From Aquilaria yunnanensis (taxonomy: Eukaryota; Streptophyta; Magnoliopsida; Malvales; Thymelaeaceae): a stretch of 64,000 nt of DNA. Both the position numbers and the translations under genes were made by a program. Positions 22,188 to 33,166 of the stretch are shown here, one piece after another. The number at the start of each line of letters is the position of its first letter. Within the stretch, counting starts at the first letter, position 1. The notes under the pieces were generated by a model. It worked only from the letters and a program-made list of their open reading frames with translations, did not search any database and had not been told where the DNA came from. The DNA lies in NCBI GenBank assembly GCA_039654915.1, contig CM077597.1:39592001-39656000 (forward strand), given 5' to 3'.

Positions 22188-23825
22188 TGACAAGGCCGTC
22201 CCTGGCCCCTGCCCAAGACACCTGTGAGAACTTGGTCTCACGACGGATTACAGTTGGTACTCATTGATATGTGCGTGGATTAAATCCATGTCACTAGGTG
22301 ATTATCCTAGAATATGCAATATGCATGCTCTTTATGCTTTGACGGGTTATTTAAAACCATAAAATGTTAAGGTGGCCACAAATTTTCATATAAAATAAGT
22401 AGAGCAGTCAAAGCATACAAATCAACCTTTATATGAGTTAACTATACATAGCAACATGCGTGAGCATTCATACATATAGTAGCTAATGCCCCCGCCCAGA
22501 AAGCAATCCTCGAGTCCATGACTCTTCATTTCATAACTAAGGAGGCAACTAGAGTACTATTTACACATACAAAATCCTCTACTGAGATCTTCTCATTCTA
22601 ACTCCCACCTTGGATGTAAATCCCAGTGGTGAGCTTTAGAGATCCCTCTGGATCCAGCTAGGTCCAGCTATGCCTGACTATGTCCAATGTGCACTAGGCT
22701 CTATAACCAATGAGCAACTTAGTTAGTACTGTGCAAGACCAACAAGCATCCAAACAATAAGTACTAGAATCAACAAAACTCAGGTATTCTACCTGTGCAC
22801 CAAAAACTACTACCAGAGTAACCCTTAATGGTCACTCAGCCCAACTCCTTCTATATCTGCACAACAAAACAGTAAGGGTGAGAATCCAAGATTCTCAATA
22901 AGGGGTAACCTCATGTACCAATAGTAAAACTGTGGACAGATATGAAATAACTCATGCATACTATTTGCTGGCTCTCACAGTGTGAGGGACCTCTCATATA
23001 TGTAAATATATGGATATGCATGCTCGGATCCCGAAGGACCGCTCCTCACATAATTTTCTTACTTTCTCATGGGCGTCACTCTGTGGCTCACAAGTCTAGC
23101 CCTCGACTTGTGCCTCGTAAGCCTTAGCTTACGCCTGACTTATTATATAACCTCTCCTTAACTTTGTTGTGCAGGGGAATTGTGGTGAGAACTATGTAAC
23201 TAGGTTATTAAACCTCATCACCTCGGTGCATTTGAAGCCTCCCCTTACAACCCCGTGATTTCCAACACTGCCAGGTTGCTAAGGGTTCTAAAACTTACAC
23301 GTCAAGCTCATGACAATTGGTTATATTCACTTGCAACTTAGTTTCCTTGCTTACTCAACAAGTAACCTCAAAACTTTTCAAAAATCAAGGAAAATCCGAC
23401 TTCTCGAGGGACTTCAAGAAGTCTTGAAGTACCCCCGGCATACTTGAGGGCCAAGGTACCCAAAGGACCACATTGGTACTCACATCAATCATCCTAGCAA
23501 AATGTGCAAAATTCTGCCTTTAAAAATTACCCTCACTTTGATTCAAAAAAACTTTAAATCTAGAGCACTTCATATGTTTCTAAAACTTGAAAGTGATAGT
23601 ACTCCCTCTTAGCTTTGCGTGGAACTTTGAATCACCTCAATTGCACACCCAAGTGAAAATTTATACTAAAAAAAAAATTGGGTCTCCAATGCTGTCTTGG
23701 CGACGCGTCACCACAGTTGTCGACGTTCTGTGATCCTTTTTCCAATTGGCAACGCGTCGCCAATTATGGGTACCTCTTGGAGACATGTCGCCAATATGCG
23801 AAACTGCAGAATTGGCATGCATTTT

Positions 23826-24811
23826 TGATATGATCAAGGAAGGCACACATGGAGAAGGCAAGGACCCATTGAAGGTTTCTAGTGGACCTATGACAAGGAA
23901 GAAAGCTAAGGAGCTCTCAAGTGCACTACAAGGCTTTGTTTCAAGTTTCTTCATGGAGAATGGACATGGAACTTCACAAGGAGCTGCTGGAACTTTCAAG
24001 ACACCATATGGACATGATGGATATGCTTGGTACTCAGTTTTGGAGTGCTTAGATAAGTCACAAAACAAGGACACCAAAGACACCACTCAAAGTGCACCAT
24101 TTGAGCCACCTTAAGTGTTCTTGATGCATTTTGTGTCCACAAGCTGGATTTTTGAGTTCTAACTTTCAAGACCTTCATTAACACATCTAAGATGAAGATT
24201 CATGCCATTGGAACTCAAAGATTCAAGCTTGGAGCTAAAGATACAAGAGAGAACCTTAAAGTGCCCAAAATGCACCCAAAAAGGCTATTTGGGAGTTTTC
24301 CGGTTTAATCTTGTATTTATATTTTATTTTCGTTCAAATCCTATTTAGATACATTATTTAGGAAGTTAGTTAGGCTATGGAATAGTTTTAAATCATTTTG
24401 GACAAGTGGCATACGCTGCATTCATTAAACTTGTTCAAACTAGGAATTAGAGTCCTAATTTGACTAGGATTTCCTATCTCATTGTACCTAGGATTCCTAA
24501 GGGATTTAGGCTGCGAATTTTGCCCAGATTTTAACCCTAGTTTAGGCCTATATAAAGGCACATATTCTGGATGTAAAGACATAGAAAAATTTCGAAATAA
24601 TATTGCTCTTTGGAGAGGTTATCTCTTTGGTTCTTTGTGGACTGCCTTGGTGCACAAGTTTGCTTGTGTTCTTGGAGTTCTATACTTCTCGTTTCTAATC
24701 ACAGGTTGATTAGGGGTGGGGGTTTTAAACCTAGTCTCTTTGATGTCTTGTGGAGCTTGAATCACATCTTGGGCGCGTTTCATGGTCTTTATACCATCGG
24801 GGTTCGCATCA
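23826..24811 (+). repeat. Element G 5' LTR
   Basis: It starts TGATATGATC and ends GCATCA. TATA box TATATAAAG is at 24549-24557. About 98 % identical to the 3' copy. Confidence 0.95.
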
Positions 24812-24812
24812 G

Positions 24813-24826
24813 TTGGTATCAGAGCC
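24813..24826 (+). promoter_or_regulatory. Element G primer binding site
   Basis: TTGGTATCAGAGCC, the initiator Met tRNA type, begins two bases after the LTR, exactly as in element A. Confidence 0.92.
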
Positions 24827-25726
24827 ACAAGTTCCATTGAAGGACATATCTTTGTGTTCTTGTTTCTCTTCATTTTTCCTTCAATTTTGTCCAGTAATTT
24901 CGTGCTTTAATTCTCTATTTTAATCTGTTTTCTTCTTGTTTCAGGTCTATTCTTTTTATTCCATCCTTGTTCAAGTCCAAAAATCACAAAAACAACAAAA
25001 AGAAGTCAATCCATGTCACCTTGTGTTCTCGGTTTCTACTTGTTTGTTCTTGTTTAATTCTTGTCTTTCTGTTTCATTTCCAGCCATGTTAATCTCTTTT
25101 GTTTTGATTCTTTCCAGCATCTTAGAGTCCAGAAAACTTCAAAAAAAGAAGGATCCAAGTTCAGGAATTTTCGGTATCAAAAAGTTGCTTCAAATTGTGC
25201 CAATTTCACTAGTTTTCTTGTCTTGGCTGAAAAGAATTCTAACTTTTTGTCTTTGGCAGCAAGGAGTTTCAAGGAGAACGTTTGGTTAACATCAAAACAG
25301 CAAGCAAAAAAAAAAAAAAAAGGAGAAAAAAAAAGGAAGGAAAAGAAAAGAAAAAGAAAGAGCAAAGAAAAGAAAAGAAAAGAGCTTGCAAAAAAAAAGA
25401 AGTTTTCTCAAAGTGTTGAAAGTTTTGCACCCCAAAACCTATCCCATTGTTTTTAAGCCAAAAAGCTTTCTTTGTGGTTCTTGTGATCATCAATTGCAAG
25501 TGCTTCCTAGAGTCTTTTAAAGCTTGTTTAGCCCACCTCTTTTGGAGTCAAAATAGTTCTTCGAAAATTCAAGTTTTCTTGTGTGCTTTGAGGATAGTTT
25601 TCTTAGAACTTTTGAGAACTCTTTGAATAGCAATATCTCACTAACAAATTGAGTGTTTGAGTGTTCATCTTTTGAGTGAAACACATGAGATGAGTGGTTG
25701 TGAGAATCTTTGTTATTTTCAGGAGT
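24827..25726 (+). other. Element G leader with homopurine tract
   Basis: A 0.9 kb leader is strongly alike to that of A. It includes an A-rich purine run at 25316-25402 and TTATTTTCAG just before gag. No gene is seen; the ORFs over the purine run are shadows. Confidence 0.8.
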
Positions 25727-26851
25727 ATGGAGGGCCAAGAGGATAGGAGGATGGAAGTGAGGAACAATGATGAGCCAACCATGAGAGAGCTTCAAGAAAC
25801 TCTCAATAGACTTGTTGGGAGGATTGAGGACATTGATTTGAGGTTGCCAAGGAGACCAAATCCCATCTTGCAACCAAGGAGAGGTCCAAGGAGAGAAGAA
25901 CCCAAGGAGGAAGAAGGGCATTGGCATGACCATGGGCTTCCAATGAGGGGGGAGCCAAGGGAGGACAACAATCTAAGCTCCATCAAATTGTCCATTCCAC
26001 CTTTTCAAGGGAGGAGTGATCCGGATGCATATTGGGAATGGGAGCAAAAGATTGAGATGGTGTTTGAGTGCCATCACTATTCTGAGGAAAAGAAAGTTAA
26101 ATTGGCTACTATTAAATTCATTGATTATGCTCTTGTATGGTGGAACCAGGTTGTCACTTCTAGGAGGAGGAATGAGGAGGAACCCATCAATACATGGAGA
26201 GCTCTTAAAGCCATGATGAGAAGGAGATTTGTCCCAAGTTAGTACTATAGAGATCAACACCTCAAACTTCAAAGGCTTGCGCAAGGCCAAAGGAGTGTGG
26301 AGGACTATCACAAGGATTTGGAGATGACACTAACGCGAGCCAATATCATTAAGGATGAGGAGGCTACCATTGCTAGATTCATCAATGGCCTTAACCATGA
26401 GATTTCCAACAAAGTGGAGATGGTGCCATATGTCAACATGGAGGATTTGCTTCACCATGCCACCAAGGCCGAAAGAATCATCAAGAGGTCTAAGGCATCC
26501 AAGATGGCTCAAGGAGGGAGTTCCACATGGAGGGGAACATGGAGCAAGGAGGCACCAAAGCCAAGAATGGAGGCTACCAAGGGAAGTATGTCTCGGCCTC
26601 AACAAGACAAACCCAAGGTGCTACCCAAAGATGTGCCAAAGTCAAGGGAGATTGAGTGCTTCAAGTGTAGAGGCAAGGGGCACTACATGAGAGATTGTCC
26701 TAACAAAAAGGTGATGATTCTCAAAGATGATGGTGAGATCACATCCGAGGAGGAAGATGCCATGGAGGAGACCCCACCATTGGAGGAGGATGAGCAAGAC
26801 ACACTTGAGCCCGAGGAGGGTGACTTTGCTTTTGTTGCTAGGAGACTCTAA
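25727..26851 (+). pseudogene. gag: Element G Gag, one nonsense codon
   Basis: A structural protein of about 374 residues. The core has YWEWEQKIEMVFECHHY (near residue 105) and ALVWWNQ. The CCHC zinc knuckle CFKCRGKGHYMRDC lies near residue 313 (nt 26660-26700), and an acidic tail follows. TAG at 26240-26242 interrupts the sequence where A reads Ser. The Gag frame ends at 26849-26851, and pol continues in another frame from the same spot, so one base appears to be missing or frameshifting occurs. The close relative in A is intact. Confidence 0.9.
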
Positions 26852-29800
26852 GTGTGCAAGCCAAGGAGGAGGCCAATCAAAGGGAGTGCATCTTTCACAC
26901 TAGATGCCGAATTAAAGATCAAGTGTGCAGCCTCATTGTTGATGGAGGGAGTTGCACCAATGTAGCAAGTTCAACCATGGTGGAGAAATTGAAGCTTCCA
27001 ACACAAAAACACCCACAACCATATAAGCTTCAATGGTTGAATGATGCTGGGGAGGTAAAAGTGGTAAAACAAGTTTCGGTTCACTTTAAGATTGGTACTT
27101 ACCATGATCAAGTTCTTTGTGATGTTGTTCCTATGCATGCTTGCCATATTTTGCTTGGAAGGCCGTGGCAATTTGACAGGAAGGTCATACATGATGGAGA
27201 GAAAAACTTGTACTCATTTGTCCATGAAGGAAGGCCGGTTACACTTAGTCCACTTTCACCACAACAAGTTTTGGAGGATCAAAGGAAACTTCAAAGTAAG
27301 GTTGAGAGAAAAATAAATGAGCGGAAAGTTGAGGGCAAGAGTGAAGAGGGCAAAGCCGAGAGACAAAATGAGAGAACAGGTGAGGTGAGTGACCATGAGG
27401 GGAAGAAGAGTGGAGAGTTCCCGAGAGAAAAGAATGAGAGGAAGTTGAGTGGCAAAAAAGAGTGCTATATTGCTAAAATGAGTGATGTGAGGAAAGCCAT
27501 TCAAGCACAAAGACCAGTGCTTCTTTTAATTTACAAAGAATCTTTACTTGTTGTCAATGATCTAACACATCTTCCTAGTGTTGTTGTGTCTTTGTTGCAG
27601 GACTTTGAAGATGTTTTCCCTGAAGATCCGAGGGGTTTGCCTCCAATTAGAGGCATTGAGCATCAAATAGACTTAGTCCCGGGAGCACCAATTCCAAATA
27701 GGCCAGCCTATAGAACCAATCCCGAGGAGACTAAAGAGATTGAGAAGCAAGTAAAGGAGTTGTTGGACAAAGGCCTTGTGAGGGAAAGTTTGAGTCCTTG
27801 TGCCGTGCCTGTACTTTTGGTGCCAAAGGAGGATGGCTCATGGCGCATGTGCATGGATTGTAGGCCTGTCAACAAGATCACTGTAAAGTATAGACATCCT
27901 ATTCCTAGACTTGATGATATGCTTGATGAGTTGCATGGTTCTACTTTGTTTTCAAAGATTGATTTAAAAAGTGGGTACCATCAAATTAGAATGAGGGAAG
28001 GGGATGAATGGAAAACTGCTTTCAAAACCAAGTTTGGCCTTTATGAATGGTTAGTTATGCCTTTTGGACTAACTAATGCTCCTAGTACTTTCATGAGACT
28101 TATGAATCATGTCTTGCGTGACTTCATTGGAAAGTTTGTTGTTGTGTACTTTGATGATATCCTAGTATATAGCAAGAACTTAGCAGAGCATGTTGGACAC
28201 CTCACACAAGTACTAAGCACCTTAAAAGGACAAAAGTTGTATGCTAAGTTGAAGAAGTGCTCTTTTTGTGTTGACAAAGTTGTTTTCCTTGGATTTGTTG
28301 TGAGTTCACATGGAATTGAGGTAGATTAAGAGAAGGTGAGAGCCATACAAGAATGGCCGACGCCAACATCCATTACTGAGGTGAGATCATTCCATGGGTT
28401 AGCTAGCTTCTATAGGAGGTTTGTTAGAAATTTTTCTACCATTGCTGCACCTCTAACTGAAGTTATAAAGAAGAATGTGGGATTTAAGTGGGGAAAAGCT
28501 CAAGAAGATGCTTCTGGGTTGTTAAAAGACAAGTTATGCCATGCACCACTTTTAGCTTTGCCTAACTTTGCTAATACTTTTGAAGTTGAGTGTGATGCTT
28601 CAGGTATAGGCATTGGAGCTGTGTTGATGCAAGGAGGCCGCCCCATTGCATACTTTAGTGAGAAGTTGAATGGTGCTAGCTTGAACTATCCCACATATGA
28701 CAAGGAGCTCTATGCTTTGGTAAGAGCTTTGGAGACTTGGCAACATTATTTGTGACCAAGAGAGTTTGTGATTCACACTGATCACCAAGCCCTTAAGTTT
28801 CTTAGTGGGCAAGGTAAGTTGAATAGAAGGCATGCTAGATGGGTAGAGTTTATTGAGTCATTCCCATATGTTATCAAATACAATCAAGGTAAGGATAATA
28901 TAGTGGTGGATGCACTTTCAAGAAGGTATGCTTTACTTTCGGCTTTAGATGCAAAAGTTTTGGGTTTTGAACACTTGAAGGATTTGTATGCTAGTGATGA
29001 TGATTTCGGTGAGATTTATTCTAAGTGTTCGAAGTTTTCATTTGAGAAGTTCTACCAAGTTAATGGCTTTCTTTTCAAAGAAAATAGGTTGTGCATACCA
29101 AAGACATCTTTGAGGGAATTGCTCACAAAGGAAGCTCATTGTGGAGGACTTATGGGTCACTTTGGACAAGCCAAGACTTTGCATACTTTGAAGGAACATT
29201 ACCATTGGCCGAATATGGTAAAGGATGTGAAGAAGGTATGTGAGCAATGCATTGCATGTAGGAAGGCAAAATCCACTCACACTTCACATGGGTTATACAC
29301 ACCACTTCCTACACCTAGTCATCCATGGGTAGATATTTCTATGGACTTCATTGTTGGATTGCCTAGGACTAAAGGAAACCGTGACTCAATCTTTGTTGTT
29401 GTTGATAGGTTTTCTAAGATGGCTCATTTTATTCCATGCAATAAAACTGATGATGCTATTCATGTGGCTGAATTGTTTTTCAAAGAAATTGTTAGACTTC
29501 ATGGTGTTCCTAGAACAATAGTTTCGGATAGAGATACTAAGTTTCTAAGCCACTTTTGGAGGACTTTGTGGGGTAAGTTAGGAACTAAGCTTTTGTTTTC
29601 TACATCTTGTCACCCACAAACTGATGGGCAAACTGAGGTAACTAATAGGACTTTAGGTTCCATGCTTAGGGCTATCATTGGTAAAAATTTGAAAGCTTGG
29701 GAAGATTGTTTGCCTCATGTAGAATTTGCTTATAATAGATCCATGCATTCTACTACTAATTTGTCACCTTTTGAGATTGTTTATGGTTTTAATCCTTTAA

Positions 29801-30492
29801 CTCCATTGGATCTTTTACCATTACCTACTCATGAGGTATCTAGTTTGGATGGTAGTAAGAAGGCCGAGAGCATCAAGAAGTTGAATGAGAAGGTTAAGCA
29901 ACAAATTGAACTCAAAAATCAACAAGTTGCTAAAAAAGCCAATCAAGGCCGAAGGAGAGTTGTGTTTGAGCCTGGAGATTGGGTTTGGTTACACATGAGA
30001 AAAGAAAGATTTCCAGCTGCAAGGAGGACTAAGCTTCATCCAAGAGGAGATGGTCCATTCCAAGTCATTAAAAAGATCAATGACAATGCATACATGCTAG
30101 ACTTGCCGGGTGAGTATAATGTGAGTGCTACTTTTAATGTCTCCGATTTGTCTCTGTTTGAACATGAAGATTTGTGGACGAATCCTTCTAAGGAGGGGGG
30201 AGTTGATATGATCAAGGAAGGCACACATGGAGAAGGCAAGGACCCATTGAAGGTTTCTAGTGGACCTATGACAAGGAAGAAAGCTAAGGAGCTCTCAAGT
30301 GCACTACAAGGCTTTGTTTCAAGTTTCTTCATGGAGAATGGACATGGAACTTCACAAGGAGCTGCTGGAACTTTCAAGACACCATATGGACATGATGGAT
30401 ATGCTTGGTACTCAGTTTTGGAGTGCTTAGATAAGTCACAAAACAAGGACACCAAGGACACCACTCAAAGTGCACCATTTGAGCCACCTTAA
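26852..30492 (+). pseudogene. pol: Element G Pol: protease, RT, RNase H, integrase; two nonsense codons
   Basis: Protease: VCSLIVDGGSCTNVASSTMV (nt about 26925-26985). A charged spacer is followed by RT from about 27600, with WRMCMDCRPVNKIT, FSKIDLKSGYHQIRM and the catalytic [12 protein letters not shown]. RNase H has [20 protein letters not shown] and VVDALSRRY. Integrase has the zinc pair [11 protein letters not shown] and the catalytic Asp, Asp, Glu in [15 protein letters not shown] and GQTEVTNR, then [17 protein letters not shown] at 28327-28329 and TGA at 28753-28755 break an otherwise open frame. The last 96 codons lie in the 3' LTR, as also seen in A. Confidence 0.92.
30190..30203 (+). 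promoter_or_regulatory. Element G polypurine tract
   Basis: AAGGAGGGGGGAGT directly precedes the 3' LTR start TGATATG. Confidence 0.92.
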
Positions 30493-31189
30493 GTGTTCTT
30501 GATGCATTTTGTGTCCACAAGCTGGATTTTTGAGCTCTAACTTTCCAGACCTTCATTACCACATCTAAGATGAAGATTCATGCCATTGGAACTCAAAGAT
30601 TCAAGCTTGGAGCTGAAGATACAAGAGAGAACCTTAAAGTGCCCAAAATGCACCCAAAAAGGCTATTTGGGAGTTTTCGGGTTTAATCTTGTATTTATAT
30701 TTTATTTTCGTTCAAATCCTATTTAGATACATTATTTAGGAAGTTATTTAGGCTATGGAATAGTTTTAAATCGTTTTGGACAAGTGGCATACGCTGCATT
30801 CATTAAACTTGTTCAAATTAGGAATTAGAGTCCTAATTTGACTAGGATTTCCTATGTCTTTGTATCTAGGATTCCTAAGGGATTTAGGCTGCGAATTTTG
30901 GCCAGATTTTAACCCTAGTTTAGGCCTATATAAAGGCACATATTCTGGATGTAAAGACACAGAAAAATTTTGAAATAATATTGCTCTTTGGAGAGGTTTT
31001 CTCTTTGGTTCTTTGTGGACTGCCTTGGTGCACAAGTTTGCTTGTGTTCTTGGAGTTCTATACTTCTCATTTCTAATCACAGGTTGATTAGGGGTGGGGG
31101 TTTTAAACCTAGTCTCTTTGATGTCTTGTGGAGCTTGAATCACATCTTGGGCGCGTTTCATGGTCTTTATACCATCAGGGTTCGCATCA
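30204..31189 (+). repeat. Element G 3' LTR
   Basis: A 986-bp copy of 23826-24811. It encodes the pol C-terminus up to the stop at 30490-30492. Confidence 0.95.
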
Positions 31190-32212
31190 ATTTTGCTACT
31201 ATGACCTTTGGCTACTTAGTACACATATCAAACATGCATAAAACGCCACCAAAGTTCACACACACATAGTTCAAGTTGCAAGGAACATAACCAACTATCA
31301 CAATGCAATTAATGATGCTCTATAACATCATCAAATCTTCCTCAAACCTCATAGTTCACCACAATTCAACCAAAACTCATACTCAATGCTATGGCTAATT
31401 TCAATCAATTTCTAACAACAAACTCAAGCCACAAGCATTGTTCAAGCTTAAAAACACTACTCCCTTACCTCAACTCCAAGATACAAGCTAGAATCACTCC
31501 TCTTTTCAAGCAACCAAGTGCAAGAAATCCTCACCTAAGTTCCAATCAAAACCAAAGCACCAAACATCACAATCTTCCTCTCTAACCAAAACCTAGGCCT
31601 CAATTCACTCAAATAACATAGAATTAACCAAGAGCACAATGCTTACCACGTATCAAAAATAGGGGAGTAGAGAAATCATGCTTCCAAGCCTCCAAACCTT
31701 GTTTTCTAGCTTGAAACAAGTTCCTCTTGGTTGGTATCCTTGGATGGCAACTCTAGGAATCAAGATCACTTGATTTCTAACTTGAATTGAGAGAGAAATG
31801 AGTGCTTGAGAGGGGAAAACGTGGTTATGGCAGCCATTAGCCACCTTTCCCTTCTTAAACCCTTACTCAACCCCATAAGCCATCCAAGTTACAACCCTTA
31901 AACACATAAACCCCCATCTTTTAACACATGCTCATTTCTTGATTAATTCTTGTTATTGTTTCAAGTTTGAGTTAAGGTTAAAGGTTAAGTTACAAAAATT
32001 AACTTAAAACACTCGGGACCCCGCCCGGTTACTCAGGATGCAAAATTACCATTTTGCCCCTGCTCCTCATCTAGTGCTTAAACCTCCTTGGAACTTAGTG
32101 AATTTTTGTAACTCATTTATTCTAGCTTTGTAAACTTGAAATTAAAGTTCTAAACTTAATTTAGAACATTTTACCTCTCCCAGGAGTGCTGACTACTAGG
32201 CGGTCCATAACA

Positions 32213-32435
32213 AGCGAAGATCCGCCTTCAGTTGAGCTCTAAAGACGGTGATCTCCTTCAGACAACGAAGGTAGCTCGATTCATTATGACTGGGTAGCCT
32301 AATTTTTTAGTACGAAGGAAGAAAAAACTCAAGCAACCATTTTGCTAACTTCTCCAAAGTCGTGCAGCTCAAATGATGGTTGAGAGTAAGCCAGCTCTCA
32401 AGAATAGCTTTAACCATGGCTTGTTCGGACGACAT
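32213..32435 (-). pseudogene. Element C antisense gene, first 75 codons, cut off by F1
   Basis: Read on the minus strand from the ATG at 32435-32433, this stretch aligns with the D antisense gene upstream of 47267 (shared SCTT, KLA.W, FFLPSY, RLP and AQLKA.LRYPP across the junction). The frame is continuous with 22187 once F1 and one copy of its AGCGA duplication are ignored. One TAA lies at about 32310. This shows the gene starts further upstream than the longest ORFs suggest. Confidence 0.7.
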
Positions 32436-33166
32436 CTTTGATGACTAAGACACTAACCTCAGACAGATGGAGGAAAAAGAAAAGAAAATGGGAAGAAGAA
32501 TAACAACTTAAAAAATAAATCCACTTAATCCGAGAAGAAAATGAGAACGCCACAAAACCTCGCCGAAAATCACTACACTACTAGCACCACCGTAAGAAAA
32601 AGCTGGATAGTGAGAGAAAGTCCAAGAGCAAAAGGAATGAAAGTAGAGGAGTGTAGAAACCCTGGAAGGAAAAGGCTTTATATAGACCAAAGGAGGCAGG
32701 TGAAGTGTTTCCATAATGACCCTTCGCAAACAAGGGGACACAACTAATGTAATGGATGCGACTGATCACCAATAATCTGATGACACATGTCACGTGATGC
32801 AAGAATTGAGGGCATGCCTTTTGACAATAATAGGCCTATATCACCTATCCCAAAGAGACGCAACTACCCAATTAGAAGATAGGACAGTTCATTGAAAAGA
32901 AGCCAGGAATGAAAAACATTGAAGAGATTATAGCTCGTCACCTCTGAAGATGCAACTTTGGTTAGGTCAAGAATTTGGACTAACGACAAGAAATAGCTCC
33001 TTAGATTTCGAAGATGTGACCTCGCTGAAAAATAAGAAAATTGGTTTGGAGCAAAAACCTCATCAAGGGTTGAAAACTGGTAAATAGAACGCAAAAAATG
33101 ATCTTTGGAAAGTGCCGAAAATGCAACTTCGGCAAAAAAGTGGGGCCATGGCTTGAGCACCTGGCA
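32436..33166. other. Element C sequence upstream of its antisense gene
   Basis: This is part of the C region between the antisense gene and the 3' LTR. The minus strand has a TATA box about 240 bp before the antisense ATG. I see no other gene; the short ORFs here have no recognisable features. Confidence 0.6.
32676..32685 (-). promoter_or_regulatory. TATA box of the element C antisense gene
   Basis: The minus strand reads CTATATAAAG, about 240 bp upstream of the antisense ATG. Element D has CTATATAT about 265 bp before its equivalent Met. Confidence 0.6.

Larger units (their letters stand above)
23826..31189 (+). mobile_element. Element G: near-complete Ty3/gypsy element with gag-pol, 7364 bp
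   Basis: Two 986-bp LTRs (23826-24811 and 30204-31189) flank the primer site, leader, gag, pol and polypurine tract. The target duplication ATTTT is at 23821-23825 and 31190-31194. The LTRs differ at about 18 sites by eye, near 98 % identity. Coding is disabled by three nonsense codons and one gag-pol frame break. It is closely related to element A in LTR ends, leader, Gag and pol tail. RT and integrase resemble CRM-type chromoviruses, but I do not see a canonical chromodomain. Confidence 0.95.
22188..32212. mobile_element. F1: solo LTR in element C, split by element G
   Basis: Pieces 22188-23825 and 31195-32212 together match F2 end to end. The outer ends are TGACA...TAACA with the direct duplication AGCGA at 22183-22187 and 32213-32217. 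With no internal region, this is a solo LTR left by LTR-LTR recombination. Read in minus, it would start TGTTATGGAC like Del/Tekay LTRs, so minus orientation is likely. No genes are seen. The first part carries several ACGCGT-centred motifs near 23700-23765. Confidence 0.88.
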
